Notes under the pieces: generated by a model
The model's input: the letters and a program-made list of their open reading frames with translations, nothing else
What the model was told of the DNA's origin: nothing
Database searches by the model: none
Translations under genes and position numbers: made by a program
Shown: piece by piece, positions 26,342 through 34,471 of the stretch
How positions within the stretch are numbered: position 1 is the first letter of the stretch
Layout: each line of letters starts with the position of its first letter
Origin: Sphingobacteriales bacterium 44-61
GTDB taxonomy: Bacteria > Bacteroidota > Bacteroidia > Chitinophagales > Chitinophagaceae
NCBI GenBank assembly: GCA_001898405.1
Contig: MKTW01000010.1
Coordinates: forward strand, 511,216-575,215
Direction: 5' to 3'
DNA length: 64,000 nt

Positions 26342-27063
26342 TGAACGTATTTGACCTTATCATCAATGATAAAGAAAAAGTATCCCTGGCCGATATTTTC
26401 CTGGATGAAGCTAACAGGCAGAAATTCGTACAGCTCATTAAGGAACATAATTATATTGACGAGCTATATAAATACGGATTGCCTGTAAATAATAAAATAC
26501 TGCTGCAGGGAAGTTCCGGTTGCGGCAAAACGATGACAGCCAAAGCCATTGCAAATGCATTAGGCAAAAATATCCTCATACTCAATTTGAGCAATATTGT
26601 TTGTTCGAGGATTGGTGAAACATCACAGAATATAAAACAGGTATTTGAAAAAGCAGGCCGGGAAAAAGCTGTTTTGTTTTTAGACGAGTTTGATCAGATC
26701 GGAAAGGCAAGGGGAGAAGATGATAAGGATGTAGGCGAAATGAGAAGGTTGGTGAATACACTGATACAACTGATCGACTACTATCCTGAAAAATCATTAT
26801 TGATTTGTGCAACCAACCATCCTGAAATTATCGATATGGCCTTGATAAGGCGTTTCCAGTTACGTATAAATTTTGAAATGCCGTCGCCGGAGATTTTAGA
26901 TGAATATTACAATAAGTTATTGTCCGGATTTCCCAAAGAGATGCAACAGGTAAAGCGGAAGTACGGAATTTCCTTTGCTGAAGCCAAAGACCATGCGCTT
27001 ACCCTTGTAAAGGCAACGTTGATCAGTGAACTGGAAGCAAAACAAAAAAGGGTGGAAGCATGA
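26341..27063 (+). CDS. Small AAA+ ATPase
   Basis: A 240-residue single-domain AAA+ protein. Walker A GSSGCGKTMT near 57-66, Walker B VLFLDEFDQIG near 111, sensor 1 CATNH near 156, arginine-finger region ALIRRFQLRINF near 165 and a short lid. The ATPase core is closest to the FtsH/CDC48-like 'ATP-binding protein' class, but no substrate or protease domain is attached. It overlaps the MarR gene by 1 bp and the mini-YggS gene by 4 bp (ATGA), so the three are translationally coupled. Role unknown. Confidence 0.85.
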   Translation: MNVFDLIINDKEKVSLADIFLDEANRQKFVQLIKEHNYIDELYKYGLPVNNKILLQGSSGCGKTMTAKAIANALGKNILILNLSNIVCSRIGETSQNIKQVFEKAGREKAVLFLDEFDQIGKARGEDDKDVGEMRRLVNTLIQLIDYYPEKSLLICATNHPEIIDMALIRRFQLRINFEMPSPEILDEYYNKLLSGFPKEMQQVKRKYGISFAEAKDHALTLVKATLISELEAKQKRVEA

Positions 27064-27458
27064 GTGAAGAGATCCTGAAGAATATTGCTGTCATAAAAGA
27101 ACGGATAAATAAAGCCTGCACAGATGCCGGCAGAAATCCTGGTGAAGTAAAATTGCTCCTAGCCGTAAAACAAGTTGCACAGTTGAACACACTGAAAATA
27201 AAAGGATTGATGACAATAGGCTTATTCAGTGCAGAAGCTGAAAAAGTAAGAAAATGTTTCCGGTTGCTCAAGGACATTCAGCAACAGATCATTGCTTTGC
27301 AGGTCCCTAATGTAGAAATGAAGGAATTGTCAATGGGCATGAGTGGTGATTTGGAACCAGCTATTGAAGAAGGGGCAACGATTATTAGAGTTGGGACGGC
27401 AATCTTTGGGCAAAGGCCGACCCCTGATAGCTATTACTGGAATGAAAATAAGGCTTAG
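27060..27458 (+). CDS. Miniature YggS/PLPBP homologue with large internal deletion
   Basis: A 132-residue protein whose two ends match the YggS PLP-homeostasis family: N-terminus EEILKNIAVIKERINKACTD with NPGEVKLLLAVK, and C-terminus IKGLMTIG, ELSMGMSGDLEPAIEEGATI, IRVGTAIFGQR (the phosphate-binding end). About 100-115 central residues are missing in frame, including the helix-strand repeats of the barrel; the PLP lysine context (normally AVSKTKP) reads AVKQVAQ. It begins with an ATGA overlap on the AAA gene. It may be a relic or a domesticated fragment; the reading frame is intact. Confidence 0.75.
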   Translation: MSEEILKNIAVIKERINKACTDAGRNPGEVKLLLAVKQVAQLNTLKIKGLMTIGLFSAEAEKVRKCFRLLKDIQQQIIALQVPNVEMKELSMGMSGDLEPAIEEGATIIRVGTAIFGQRPTPDSYYWNENKA

Positions 27459-27691
27459 AATACTGAAAGCATATAATATATTGTGGTGCCAACCCGGTTT
27501 ATGACTTAAAAGGTCGTAAATGGCCTTCAAAGTGTCGTTTTTAGCCTCCGTCTGAATTCAATCTTCTTACCATCTTTGTTGTATCGAAGCTGATCAATAA
27601 ACGATCTGCACAAATGGTAAGTGGAGCAGTAACCACTTCAAAAACGGGCGGAACCGAAAAGCCAGATGAGTAGGGGTAAAAATATTATCTT
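27459..27691. other. Gene-free stretch after the mini-YggS gene
   Basis: No gene is supported. On the minus strand about 37 codons without a start (ending at 27547) read like old coding sequence, but I recognise no family. The promoter of the SRPBCC gene should lie at the right end. Confidence 0.4.
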
Positions 27692-28141
27692 ATGTCTAAT
27701 AATGTTGTTTCACTGCACAGGGTACTTAAAACGTCTCCTGAAAAAGTATACCGTGCTTTTACCGATGCCACTGCAATTGCATCATGGTTACCGCCATATG
27801 GATTTCTCTGCACTGTTCATGAAATGAAAGTAGAGGTAGGCGGCTCCCATAAGATGTCATTCCAGAATTTTTCAACAGGTAATGGCCATTCATTCGGCGG
27901 AAAATACCTGGAGCTCAAACCTAACGAGTTTTTGAAATACTCAGATAAATTTGATGACCCCAACCTGCCGGGAGAAATGACCACTTCTGTCTGGCTCCGG
28001 AAAACTATTGCCGGTACAGAAATAAAAATTACACAGGAAGGTATTCCTTCTGTTATACCAGTAGAAATGTGCTATCTGGGCTGGCAGGAATCACTGGAAA
28101 AACTGGCTAAGTTAGTAGAGCCTGAAATACCGGATGCATGA
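27692..28141 (+). CDS. SRPBCC (AHSA1-like) domain protein
   Basis: A 149-residue protein of the START/Bet v1-like SRPBCC superfamily, AHSA1/YciA-like branch. Characteristic segments are HRVLKTSPEKVYRAFTDATA at the N-terminus, WLPPYGFLC, VGGSHKMSFQNFSTG, and the C-terminal GWQESLEKLAKLVE helix. The fold binds hydrophobic ligands in a deep cavity; the ligand here is unknown. It is monocistronic and ends at a hairpin shared with a convergent gene. Confidence 0.88.
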   Translation: MSNNVVSLHRVLKTSPEKVYRAFTDATAIASWLPPYGFLCTVHEMKVEVGGSHKMSFQNFSTGNGHSFGGKYLELKPNEFLKYSDKFDDPNLPGEMTTSVWLRKTIAGTEIKITQEGIPSVIPVEMCYLGWQESLEKLAKLVEPEIPDA

Positions 28142-28147
28142 TCCGGG

Positions 28148-28189
28148 AAATAAGAAATAAGCAAATGAGAGTTTGCTTATTTCTTATTT
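28148..28189. terminator. Bidirectional terminator hairpin (18-bp perfect stem)
   Basis: AAATAAGAAATAAGCAAA (28148-28165) is the exact reverse complement of 28172-28189, with a 6-nt loop. It separates two convergent genes and overlaps the last codons and stop of the minus-strand gene. A/T-rich flanks on both sides fit intrinsic termination in both directions. Confidence 0.8.
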
Positions 28190-29436
28190 AAGTTTTTAAA
28201 ATAGGGATGCTGACTGATAAAGATCATGCTGTTCTCCTGTTCAGCTGATTTTGATAGATATCCTGTGATCGAGGTTTTAAAAACTGCACCATCGCTGTAG
28301 GTTAAAAGCAATGTGAAATCTTTGATGGTATAAGTCCCATTGCCCTGGTCCCTGTAAGTAAGATGGCCATTTTCTTCTTTTGAGATATATAATCCGCCTT
28401 TGTTTTCAAAGCTGCCATCTTTGTGAAAAACAATCATTCCCTCCTCAAAATTGGGGTTCTTGTACCAGTAGGGGCCTCCCCATGCGCCGCCTGTGCTCCA
28501 TTCACCTTCTAATTTTAGACCATCAACAGTTTTACATTTGTAATACCACATTGATTTCATGGAGGTGTTGGCGCTCATTACATCGGAGGATACTTTACCC
28601 ACTTTTTCCACTGTTTTATAATAGTCATTGAGCAGTTGTATTTCCTTACCCGTATCTTTTATATAGCCCCAGCTATGGGTTTCATTGCTGTTGGCCTTGG
28701 TAGTGCCCCACATACCCTGTGATGGCATATAGCCTATATAATCGCCATTGGAGCAAATAATGATCCACTTGAACTTTGTTTTTACCACACCTGTAGGATC
28801 ATTTACGTTCGGCATACTTATAGTCGCCCGCATCCAGACATTAAAGGACGGGCCTTTGGTATTTATGGCCGGAGTTTTTTCTGTTTTAGTATTTCCTGCT
28901 TTTGTTTGTGTGGGCCTATCTATTCCCGTTGAGGCATTACCTGGAACATTTATTTCCCTGGTCACATCTACCGAAGCGATAAAACCCTCTATGTCGGCTT
29001 TATACTTATCCGAATTGGCAAGTATACAGATACTCTGCATATTGCTTTCGCCGCTAAAAGTGATGAGCATGGCCAGTGTAGCCACTCCATTATCAGCATA
29101 TTTTGTAGTACCCAATAAAAACTGCCATCCTTTTAAATTAGCTGCAGGTTGCATAGAGGCTGTGCCGGTAACTTTGAAGGGTTTCTGCACCTGATTGCTC
29201 CAGGCGAAATCAAAATCAGGCTGTACACCACCTTGCCCGGGGATCATTTTATAAATAAAGATATTGCAATAGGCACCCGTGCTCTTGTCTTCCGAAAAAT
29301 AAGTAAGTACATTATCGTTCTTTACTAATTGATATCCTGCCGGGATGGTATAGTTAATAATGCCGAAATTATTTTTTTGTGCAGATGAGACCATAGCCAA
29401 AAGCAGTGAAAGGAGAGAAAGAAATTGTTTATTCAT
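28177..29436 (-). CDS. Secreted protein, unknown function
   Basis: A 419-residue protein that I do not recognise. It has a signal peptide (LSLLSLLLAMVSSAQ). Residues 20-165 resemble a domain common in Bacteroidetes secreted proteins (NYTIPAGYQLVKNDNVLTYF), then a Thr/Lys-rich linker. The C-terminal half is beta-rich with aromatic repeats (GGAWGGPYWYKNPNFEEGMI, FHKDGSFENKGGLY), like a lipocalin or calycin fold. It lies 12 bp downstream of the M48 peptidase gene on the same strand, so the two are likely cotranscribed and may act together in the envelope. Confidence 0.78.
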   Translation of the reverse strand: MNKQFLSLLSLLLAMVSSAQKNNFGIINYTIPAGYQLVKNDNVLTYFSEDKSTGAYCNIFIYKMIPGQGGVQPDFDFAWSNQVQKPFKVTGTASMQPAANLKGWQFLLGTTKYADNGVATLAMLITFSGESNMQSICILANSDKYKADIEGFIASVDVTREINVPGNASTGIDRPTQTKAGNTKTEKTPAINTKGPSFNVWMRATISMPNVNDPTGVVKTKFKWIIICSNGDYIGYMPSQGMWGTTKANSNETHSWGYIKDTGKEIQLLNDYYKTVEKVGKVSSDVMSANTSMKSMWYYKCKTVDGLKLEGEWSTGGAWGGPYWYKNPNFEEGMIVFHKDGSFENKGGLYISKEENGHLTYRDQGNGTYTIKDFTLLLTYSDGAVFKTSITGYLSKSAEQENSMIFISQHPYFKNLNKK

Positions 29437-29448
29437 CAGGCTGCAGTT

Positions 29449-30255
29449 TTATGGAGTATTATAGTACTGACTTTTTATTTCCGGGATCAATGCCGATAGC
29501 TTTTTGATCCTTGTTTCATCCGAAGGGTGCGTGGATAGGAACTGGGGCACTTTGTTTTTGTTGGCAGCAGCCATACGTTGCCAGAAAGGAATTGCCTCAT
29601 CAGGATCGTAACCTGCCATAGCAGCAAATATTAGTCCCAGCTTATCTGCTTCACTTTCCTGCATGCGGCTGTTGGGCAAGGCCAGTGCAAGGTTGCTGCC
29701 GATCATGTACAAACCAAGAAACAGTGCCTGGGTTTCTGCCTTTTTTTCTTTTAAGGCTTCCTGCAGCACCATGCCGCCCAGGCTCACCAATAAGCCCTGG
29801 CTCATGCGTTCATTGCCATGCCGGGCAATGGCATGGGCAATCTCATGTCCCATTACTACAGCCAGCGCGTTCTCATTTTGTGTAAAAGGCAGCAGCCCGG
29901 TATAAACGACCACCTTGCCGCCTGGCATGCACCAGGCATTTACGGTAGCATCATCAATGGTATTATAATCCCACTTGAAATTTTTGAGGTCTTTACTCAT
30001 GTTGTGCTGTTGCATATAGGTTTCAACAGCATGTTGGATCTTGGAGCCAACCCTTGTTACCATTTGAGCCCGTTCGTCATACTGAGTAAGCGTGGCGCTG
30101 TACTTTACTACTGAATCGTATTCTGTCAGCGCCATGGCTGTTATCATTGCTTCAGGTACCAGGTTTATTTGCTTGCGACCGGTAACGGGGACCGTTTTAC
30201 AACTGGCTATAGCAACAGCCAATAGTATGCAGGTAGAAATGGTTTGCTTTTGCAT
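29449..30255 (-). CDS. M48-family metallopeptidase lipoprotein
   Basis: A 268-residue zinc peptidase of the M48C (LoiP/BepA-like) type. The signal peptide ends in a lipobox (VAIASC), predicting an outer- or inner-membrane-anchored lipoprotein facing the periplasm. HEIAH near 133 holds two zinc ligands and the catalytic Glu, ESEAD near 196 holds the third ligand, and a conserved STHPSDETRI segment lies near the C-terminus. Such proteases control outer-membrane protein quality. I use ATG 30255 (MQKQTI); a TTG at 30270 is unlikely. The gene downstream is a secreted unknown. Confidence 0.9.
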   Translation of the reverse strand: MQKQTISTCILLAVAIASCKTVPVTGRKQINLVPEAMITAMALTEYDSVVKYSATLTQYDERAQMVTRVGSKIQHAVETYMQQHNMSKDLKNFKWDYNTIDDATVNAWCMPGGKVVVYTGLLPFTQNENALAVVMGHEIAHAIARHGNERMSQGLLVSLGGMVLQEALKEKKAETQALFLGLYMIGSNLALALPNSRMQESEADKLGLIFAAMAGYDPDEAIPFWQRMAAANKNKVPQFLSTHPSDETRIKKLSALIPEIKSQYYNTP

Positions 30256-30598
30256 ATTTCTTTTGGCCAATGGTTAAAATTTATGGGGTAAAAATAACCG
30301 GGCCGAAAAGCAGGAGCAATCCTTAAAAAGGGGGATTTTTTGAAATAACGGATGTCCCGGGATTAGGAGATTTTCGAAAAAGAACTGTAGTAAACGAATA
30401 TAAGAGGCTGATTATCGATGTATTTGGAGTTGTTGATTGGAGCGGAAAATGGATGGGAAAAATGAGGCAAGTGATTCTCATACCGTTCTTATGAAATAGA
30501 TAAAAAGCAAAGCAGAGATGATCAGGTCTGTCCACAACACCAGCTTTTCATTTATGCCTGAGTTCTTTTTAGTCCGTATTAAACACCCGCAAATAGTG
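30256..30598. other. Gene-free stretch upstream of the M48 gene
   Basis: No gene is supported. It must hold the M48 operon promoter next to 30256. Two opposed short reading frames here (about 65-70 codons) have no coding character. Confidence 0.45.
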
Positions 30599-30774
30599 TT
30601 ATTTATGGCCATATTTAACTTTGTATGCTTCATCAGCTTTCTTTTCCCAATCCCGGGAAACTTTCATAGCTTCTTTTCTCTCTTTTTTCGAGGAAAAAAT
30701 ATCATTTGCATATGATTGGTAGACTCTTGATAGCAAATACATGCCGGATATATTGCCGGTTTCAGCTAATAGGA
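30599..30774 (-). pseudogene. Fragment of a Sel1-like repeat protein, frame-shifted tail
   Basis: An open frame of about 58 codons ending at a TAA at 30599-30601 reads like the end of a Sel1/TPR-type repeat protein (LAETGNISGMYLLSRVYQSY, then KKERKEAMKVSRDWEKKADE). It starts inside the last codons of the 30766-31074 gene in another frame, and a start-containing version would begin at ATG 30742 (47 residues). The simplest reading is that a frameshift split an older gene into the 102-residue protein and this tail. It could also be an independent small protein. Confidence 0.45.
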
Positions 30775-31074
30775 ATCATAGAAATAATAAGTTTCGTTTA
30801 ATTTGGCAATTTCTGACAGAGCTTTAATCTTCAGGTATAATATCCTTGGATTTGTTTTTCCGAGTATAGCTTCTGTTTTGCCTAATTCCTCAAAACAGTC
30901 CTCGAAATTTTGTATCCCACCTTTTGTATATTTATCTTCAGCGGTGGTATAGTGCATTTGGGCCTCTAAGTCTTTACTCTGCCCATTTACCCAAATAAAA
31001 ACTAATAGGAAAAAGAGCAGAAGGGCAACTGCCTTTGTGCCGGATTTAATTGGTTTAATTATCCCGGTATTCAT
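30766..31074 (-). CDS. Truncated secreted paralogue of the next gene
   Basis: A 102-residue protein with a signal segment (VALLLFFLLVFIWVNGQ). Its mature part is clearly related to residues 15-90 of the protein at 31139-32050: both contain FIW-NGQ, then K-L-AQMHY-TAED, and an ELGK-E..LG.TN..I..LK segment. The paralogue continues for about 210 more residues, but this one stops at TYYFYDSY. A coding-like tail in another frame follows (30599-30774), suggesting it is a frame-shifted gene. Function unknown. Confidence 0.65.
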   Translation of the reverse strand: MNTGIIKPIKSGTKAVALLLFFLLVFIWVNGQSKDLEAQMHYTTAEDKYTKGGIQNFEDCFEELGKTEAILGKTNPRILYLKIKALSEIAKLNETYYFYDSY

Positions 31075-31138
31075 TTTGTTGATCCGTTTTTAGCTTGTAC
31101 GCAGTTGATAATACAGGAAAATATATGCGCTGATAACA

Positions 31139-32050
31139 TTAATTGTCTTTTGGAGAGTCAGTAAGATATATTGAATAAAGAATGGGAAGTGATCTCGATG
31201 TCTCTAAAGGAGCCTTTTTAGATGAAGTAAACCATATGTAATACTCGGTGTTGGGCTTAAGTGGAATTACTGAGTTTTGGATTACTATTTTCGTGTTTTT
31301 CTTATCATGCCTGAAGCTTTCGAAAAAACCGATTGCCTGATTTGAGATTGCCGATTTCTGCTCTTCTTTGTCTTTAAAAGCCATATACCACGAGCCAACC
31401 AAATTGTCATTGCTCTTAAAGGCCCAGTAAAGATAGCCGCCTTTATTGCTCACCTTTATAGGTATGGCATAATAGTTTACTTTGCCGTCGTCAAACAAAC
31501 TATGAAGAGTGTCTGATATCATATGCTTTGTAACCTTTGTATCAGGAGTAGGTAAAAATAATATGGGTAATGCAGGCCTCATTTTTTCTCTATGGATATA
31601 AAATAATGCATACGTATCACTGTATATAGTATAATCTTGTGTGTATAGTATTGAATCTTCCTTGTTGAGGGTATTTTTATAGTCCTGGATATCGCTTTGC
31701 AATTTTAGCATTTGAATATATTTTTCTTCAGGATAGGATTGAGGGCTTGCTAATGAGAAGAATTTTTTAAGGCAGGTGTCTAAAATGTATGCACCGGTTA
31801 GCCAATTGGCTTGAAAAACCAATTGAGCATAGGCCCTTGTTTTGAGATCCATAATTTTTGCGTTTGTCTCTCCCAGACTTTGCTCTGCTTTCCCTAATTC
31901 TTTAATACATATGTTGTACCCTTCCAGGGTATTTTGATTAAAATTATCTTCGGCAGTACTATAATGCATTTGGGCTTTCAAATTTTTATCCTGCCCATTT
32001 GTCCAAATAAAGGCCAGTATAAGAAGTGTTGATAAAAAATACGCTTTCAC
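31139..32050 (-). CDS. Secreted protein, unknown function
   Basis: A 303-residue protein with a signal peptide (YFLSTLLILAFIWTNGQ) that I do not recognise. The first 90 residues match the truncated neighbour at 30766-31074. The middle is helical (ILDTCLKKFFSLASPQSYPE, KYIQMLKLQSDIQDYKNTLN) and the last 110 residues are beta-rich with aromatics (GGYLYWAFKSNDNLVGSWYM). The start codon is GTG at 32050. It lies between two other secreted unknowns on the same strand, so they may be a local family cluster. Confidence 0.72.
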   Translation of the reverse strand: MKAYFLSTLLILAFIWTNGQDKNLKAQMHYSTAEDNFNQNTLEGYNICIKELGKAEQSLGETNAKIMDLKTRAYAQLVFQANWLTGAYILDTCLKKFFSLASPQSYPEEKYIQMLKLQSDIQDYKNTLNKEDSILYTQDYTIYSDTYALFYIHREKMRPALPILFLPTPDTKVTKHMISDTLHSLFDDGKVNYYAIPIKVSNKGGYLYWAFKSNDNLVGSWYMAFKDKEEQKSAISNQAIGFFESFRHDKKNTKIVIQNSVIPLKPNTEYYIWFTSSKKAPLETSRSLPILYSIYLTDSPKDN

Positions 32051-32143
32051 AAAGAATTATTAATTTAATTGTTTCAGATTTATTTTGGAATTTGTATAGC
32101 TTAATAATGAAAAGAGATAGCTATTATTCATCCCTTCATTTTT

Positions 32144-33676
32144 TTATTGATTCCAGAAATTACTTTTCGGTTTCTTATTAGTTTCAGTTCTTTTTTCTCC
32201 TTTTGCCGGAGAGTTCCAGAAATCAGTCATTTCACTTTCAGTATTGTAATTAAAAGGGTATCCCGAAAAATCTGTCAGTTCAGCAGAAAGGTAGATAAGA
32301 TGACCGCTGCCCATTTTCTTTATAAATTCTTCCTGGAACTTTTCGACGTTGGTGATGGGATAGAGTGTATAAATCTTCATGTCAGCTAAAAGATCTTTAT
32401 CCAGCGTCAGAACTTTCAAAAGTTTTTTTTCAATTCCATCTTTTAAAGGGTAAGTGCTATCAGCATATTTAGGAATTAAGACAGGAATTGTGAAAAAGGC
32501 ATTTTCCTGCCCTGGCGTAAGGGACTTTGGAACCAATAGGAGTGCAGCAAACCGAGGCCTGGAAACCAGATCGCCAATACAATATTTATTAATACTTATA
32601 GCATCTGCAATAAATTTGTTCTTGGTTTGAATAATAAGACTTTTCCGTTCTTCCTCTCTTCTGGCCGCAGCTTCTTTTTCCAGGCGTTCCTGTTTTTTTT
32701 CACCCAGGAATGCAACAAGCGAAACAGCGAGCCCGACACCTGTATAAACCAACTGTCCCGTAGGGTCGCTGATTTGCTGAGCACCGGAAAGGGTTGCATC
32801 CAGCATTGCCCCTGATTCTTTTTTGCCGCTTGCAATAGCAGCAGAATAAGCATTGTCTGCTGAAATTTGTGCATTGGATAAATCCACTTGTGTTTGTTGG
32901 TAACGCCTCTGTTGTTCTTCAAGTTGTTCTTGAATCTGTTTTATCCGTTCCTGTGAAGCGGCAATCTGTTTTTGCCTGTCTAATTCCCTTTGTTGTAACT
33001 GTTGCGACGTGGGCGGTGCTTTATATGTGTTGGGTATGCTGTTCAACTTTTTTAACTCATCATTATATTCCTTCCCGGCGTTTTGATAACTTTTCATAGC
33101 ATTATCAGTGGCAGCAGCTTCCTGCCGTTGCCTTTGCTCGGGCGACACTTGATTTTTTGGATTAACAATGTTGTCGTTTTGATAAATTCCATAACCAGGT
33201 TGTTTTGATTGTACCGATGTTTTTGTAGTAGTACTGGTATTCGTATTGGCGTTTATTTTTGGTCCTGATCGTATGGCATTTACAATAATTTTATACCCCG
33301 GTATTGGGTTTGGGGAACTGAACCATGCGCCATCTTCCCCATAATAATTAGCCCCTGCTTTAACGGTTCCTTCTAACCCTGATGATGTTGCCTGATATTT
33401 AAAATGTGCCACATCATCATCTGCAGGGCAAAGATTTCCGTCGGCTATATAGTTCATTCCCCATGCAAGGTTTACAAACCAGTTTTTCGAAGAGTAATTT
33501 TCTAAGTGATATTTTGCTGTTATAAAATAGATTGTCCCATTTTTATTGGAACAGTAAACGGTTTTTAGCACCTGTGTTGTATATGTCAGCCGAATGTTCC
33601 CATCATCGTACAGCGGAGACTGCGACTTAATTGATAAGTTGAAAAGTAGAAATAGTGTAATTAGTTTCAGTGACAC
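32144..33676 (-). CDS. Large secreted coiled-coil protein, unknown function
   Basis: A 510-residue protein that I do not recognise. It has a signal peptide (LKLITLFLLFNLSIKSQ) and a beta-rich N-terminal domain (residues 20-125, ending near YYGEDGAWFSSPNP). A Thr/Asn/Gln-rich linker follows, then a long Gln-rich coiled coil at about 215-290 (QERIKQIQEQLEEQQRRYQQ). A hydrophobic helix (GQLVYTGVGLAVSLVAFLGE) near 305 is followed by a charged stretch and a globular C-terminus. The helix could span or contact a membrane. GTG start at 33676. Neighbours on the same strand are also secreted unknowns. Confidence 0.7.
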   Translation of the reverse strand: MSLKLITLFLLFNLSIKSQSPLYDDGNIRLTYTTQVLKTVYCSNKNGTIYFITAKYHLENYSSKNWFVNLAWGMNYIADGNLCPADDDVAHFKYQATSSGLEGTVKAGANYYGEDGAWFSSPNPIPGYKIIVNAIRSGPKINANTNTSTTTKTSVQSKQPGYGIYQNDNIVNPKNQVSPEQRQRQEAAATDNAMKSYQNAGKEYNDELKKLNSIPNTYKAPPTSQQLQQRELDRQKQIAASQERIKQIQEQLEEQQRRYQQTQVDLSNAQISADNAYSAAIASGKKESGAMLDATLSGAQQISDPTGQLVYTGVGLAVSLVAFLGEKKQERLEKEAAARREEERKSLIIQTKNKFIADAISINKYCIGDLVSRPRFAALLLVPKSLTPGQENAFFTIPVLIPKYADSTYPLKDGIEKKLLKVLTLDKDLLADMKIYTLYPITNVEKFQEEFIKKMGSGHLIYLSAELTDFSGYPFNYNTESEMTDFWNSPAKGEKRTETNKKPKSNFWNQ

Positions 33677-33742
33677 TTTGAATGTTCGATTAATAACGGT
33701 GCGCTATGCTGAAATAAAACTAGGCATACGCTCAATGTAAGA

Positions 33743-33764
33743 CAATCACAGATTTCTGTGATTG
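33743..33764. repeat. 22-nt perfect inverted repeat
   Basis: CAATCACAGA (33743-33752) and TCTGTGATTG (33755-33764) form a 10-bp palindrome with a 2-nt spacer, located 36-57 bp past the response-regulator stop and 67 bp before the secreted coiled-coil gene. It could be an operator for the latter or a terminator; there is no T tract. Confidence 0.7.
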
Positions 33765-33799
33765 TGAATGCCGGCTACCAGATTTATGGGATAGGACCT

Positions 33800-34423
33800 T
33801 CAGCGAAACCTCGCCGCAATCTCCGCCCGTGAGTGAATATTGAGCTTATTGTAGATATTCTTAGTGTGGGAAAACAGGGTCTGTATACTGATGGTACATT
33901 CTTCCGCTATCTGCTTATACGATTTTCCTGAAATTAGATGATTGAGGATCTCTGTTTCCCGCCGGGTAAGGTGAAACTGTTCCAGCTCTTTATTCCGGCT
34001 GTTTTCAGCCCTGTTAAAATAATCAAGCATCTTCCTGGCTATCTTGCCGTTCATGATGCTTTCGCCATTATATACGGTAGTAATTGCTTCCGTTATTTTT
34101 TCAGGGGCATCTTTTTTCAGCAAATAGCCATCTGCACCAGCTTTTATGGAACTGAATATTTTATCCTCATCCTCAAAGACAGTGAGCATAAAAACGCCGG
34201 TTTGAGGCATCTTTTCTTTGATCAGCTTTACGCCCTCTATGCCGTTTATTCCGGGTAGATCAATATCCAGCATCACCACATCTGGCCTGGCATGGAACAG
34301 GGCGCCTGGTTCCAGCAGATTTTCCGAAGTATATACCAGCAGCATGTCGGGCCTGGTGCCAACCAATGCCTGCATGGCTTTCATGTATGAAAGATTATCT
34401 TCTATAAGCGCCACCCTGATCAT
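33800..34423 (-). CDS. LuxR/NarL-type response regulator
   Basis: A 207-residue two-component response regulator. The receiver domain shows acidic EDN near 8, phospho-acceptor Asp in MLDIDLPGINGIEG near 52, Thr in LTVFEDEDK and Lys in LLKKDAPE. The C-terminal LuxR HTH runs from LTRRETEILNHLISGKSY to TIS.QTLFSHTKNIYNKLN. It lies 48 bp downstream of, and on the same strand as, the propeller histidine kinase, which should be its partner. DNA targets unknown. Confidence 0.92.
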   Translation of the reverse strand: MIRVALIEDNLSYMKAMQALVGTRPDMLLVYTSENLLEPGALFHARPDVVMLDIDLPGINGIEGVKLIKEKMPQTGVFMLTVFEDEDKIFSSIKAGADGYLLKKDAPEKITEAITTVYNGESIMNGKIARKMLDYFNRAENSRNKELEQFHLTRRETEILNHLISGKSYKQIAEECTISIQTLFSHTKNIYNKLNIHSRAEIAARFR

Positions 34424-34471
34424 CCATGTAAAAATAACCGATATGCTGTTACAAAAAATACCAGTTTTCTG

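Noticed and set aside
27459..27691. A gene between mini-YggS and the SRPBCC gene
   Set aside because: The coding-like minus-strand stretch has no start codon and no recognisable family.
33743..33764. Intrinsic terminator of the response regulator
   Set aside because: The palindrome is perfect but lacks a T tract and has a 2-nt spacer, so an operator is as likely; it is listed only as a repeat.
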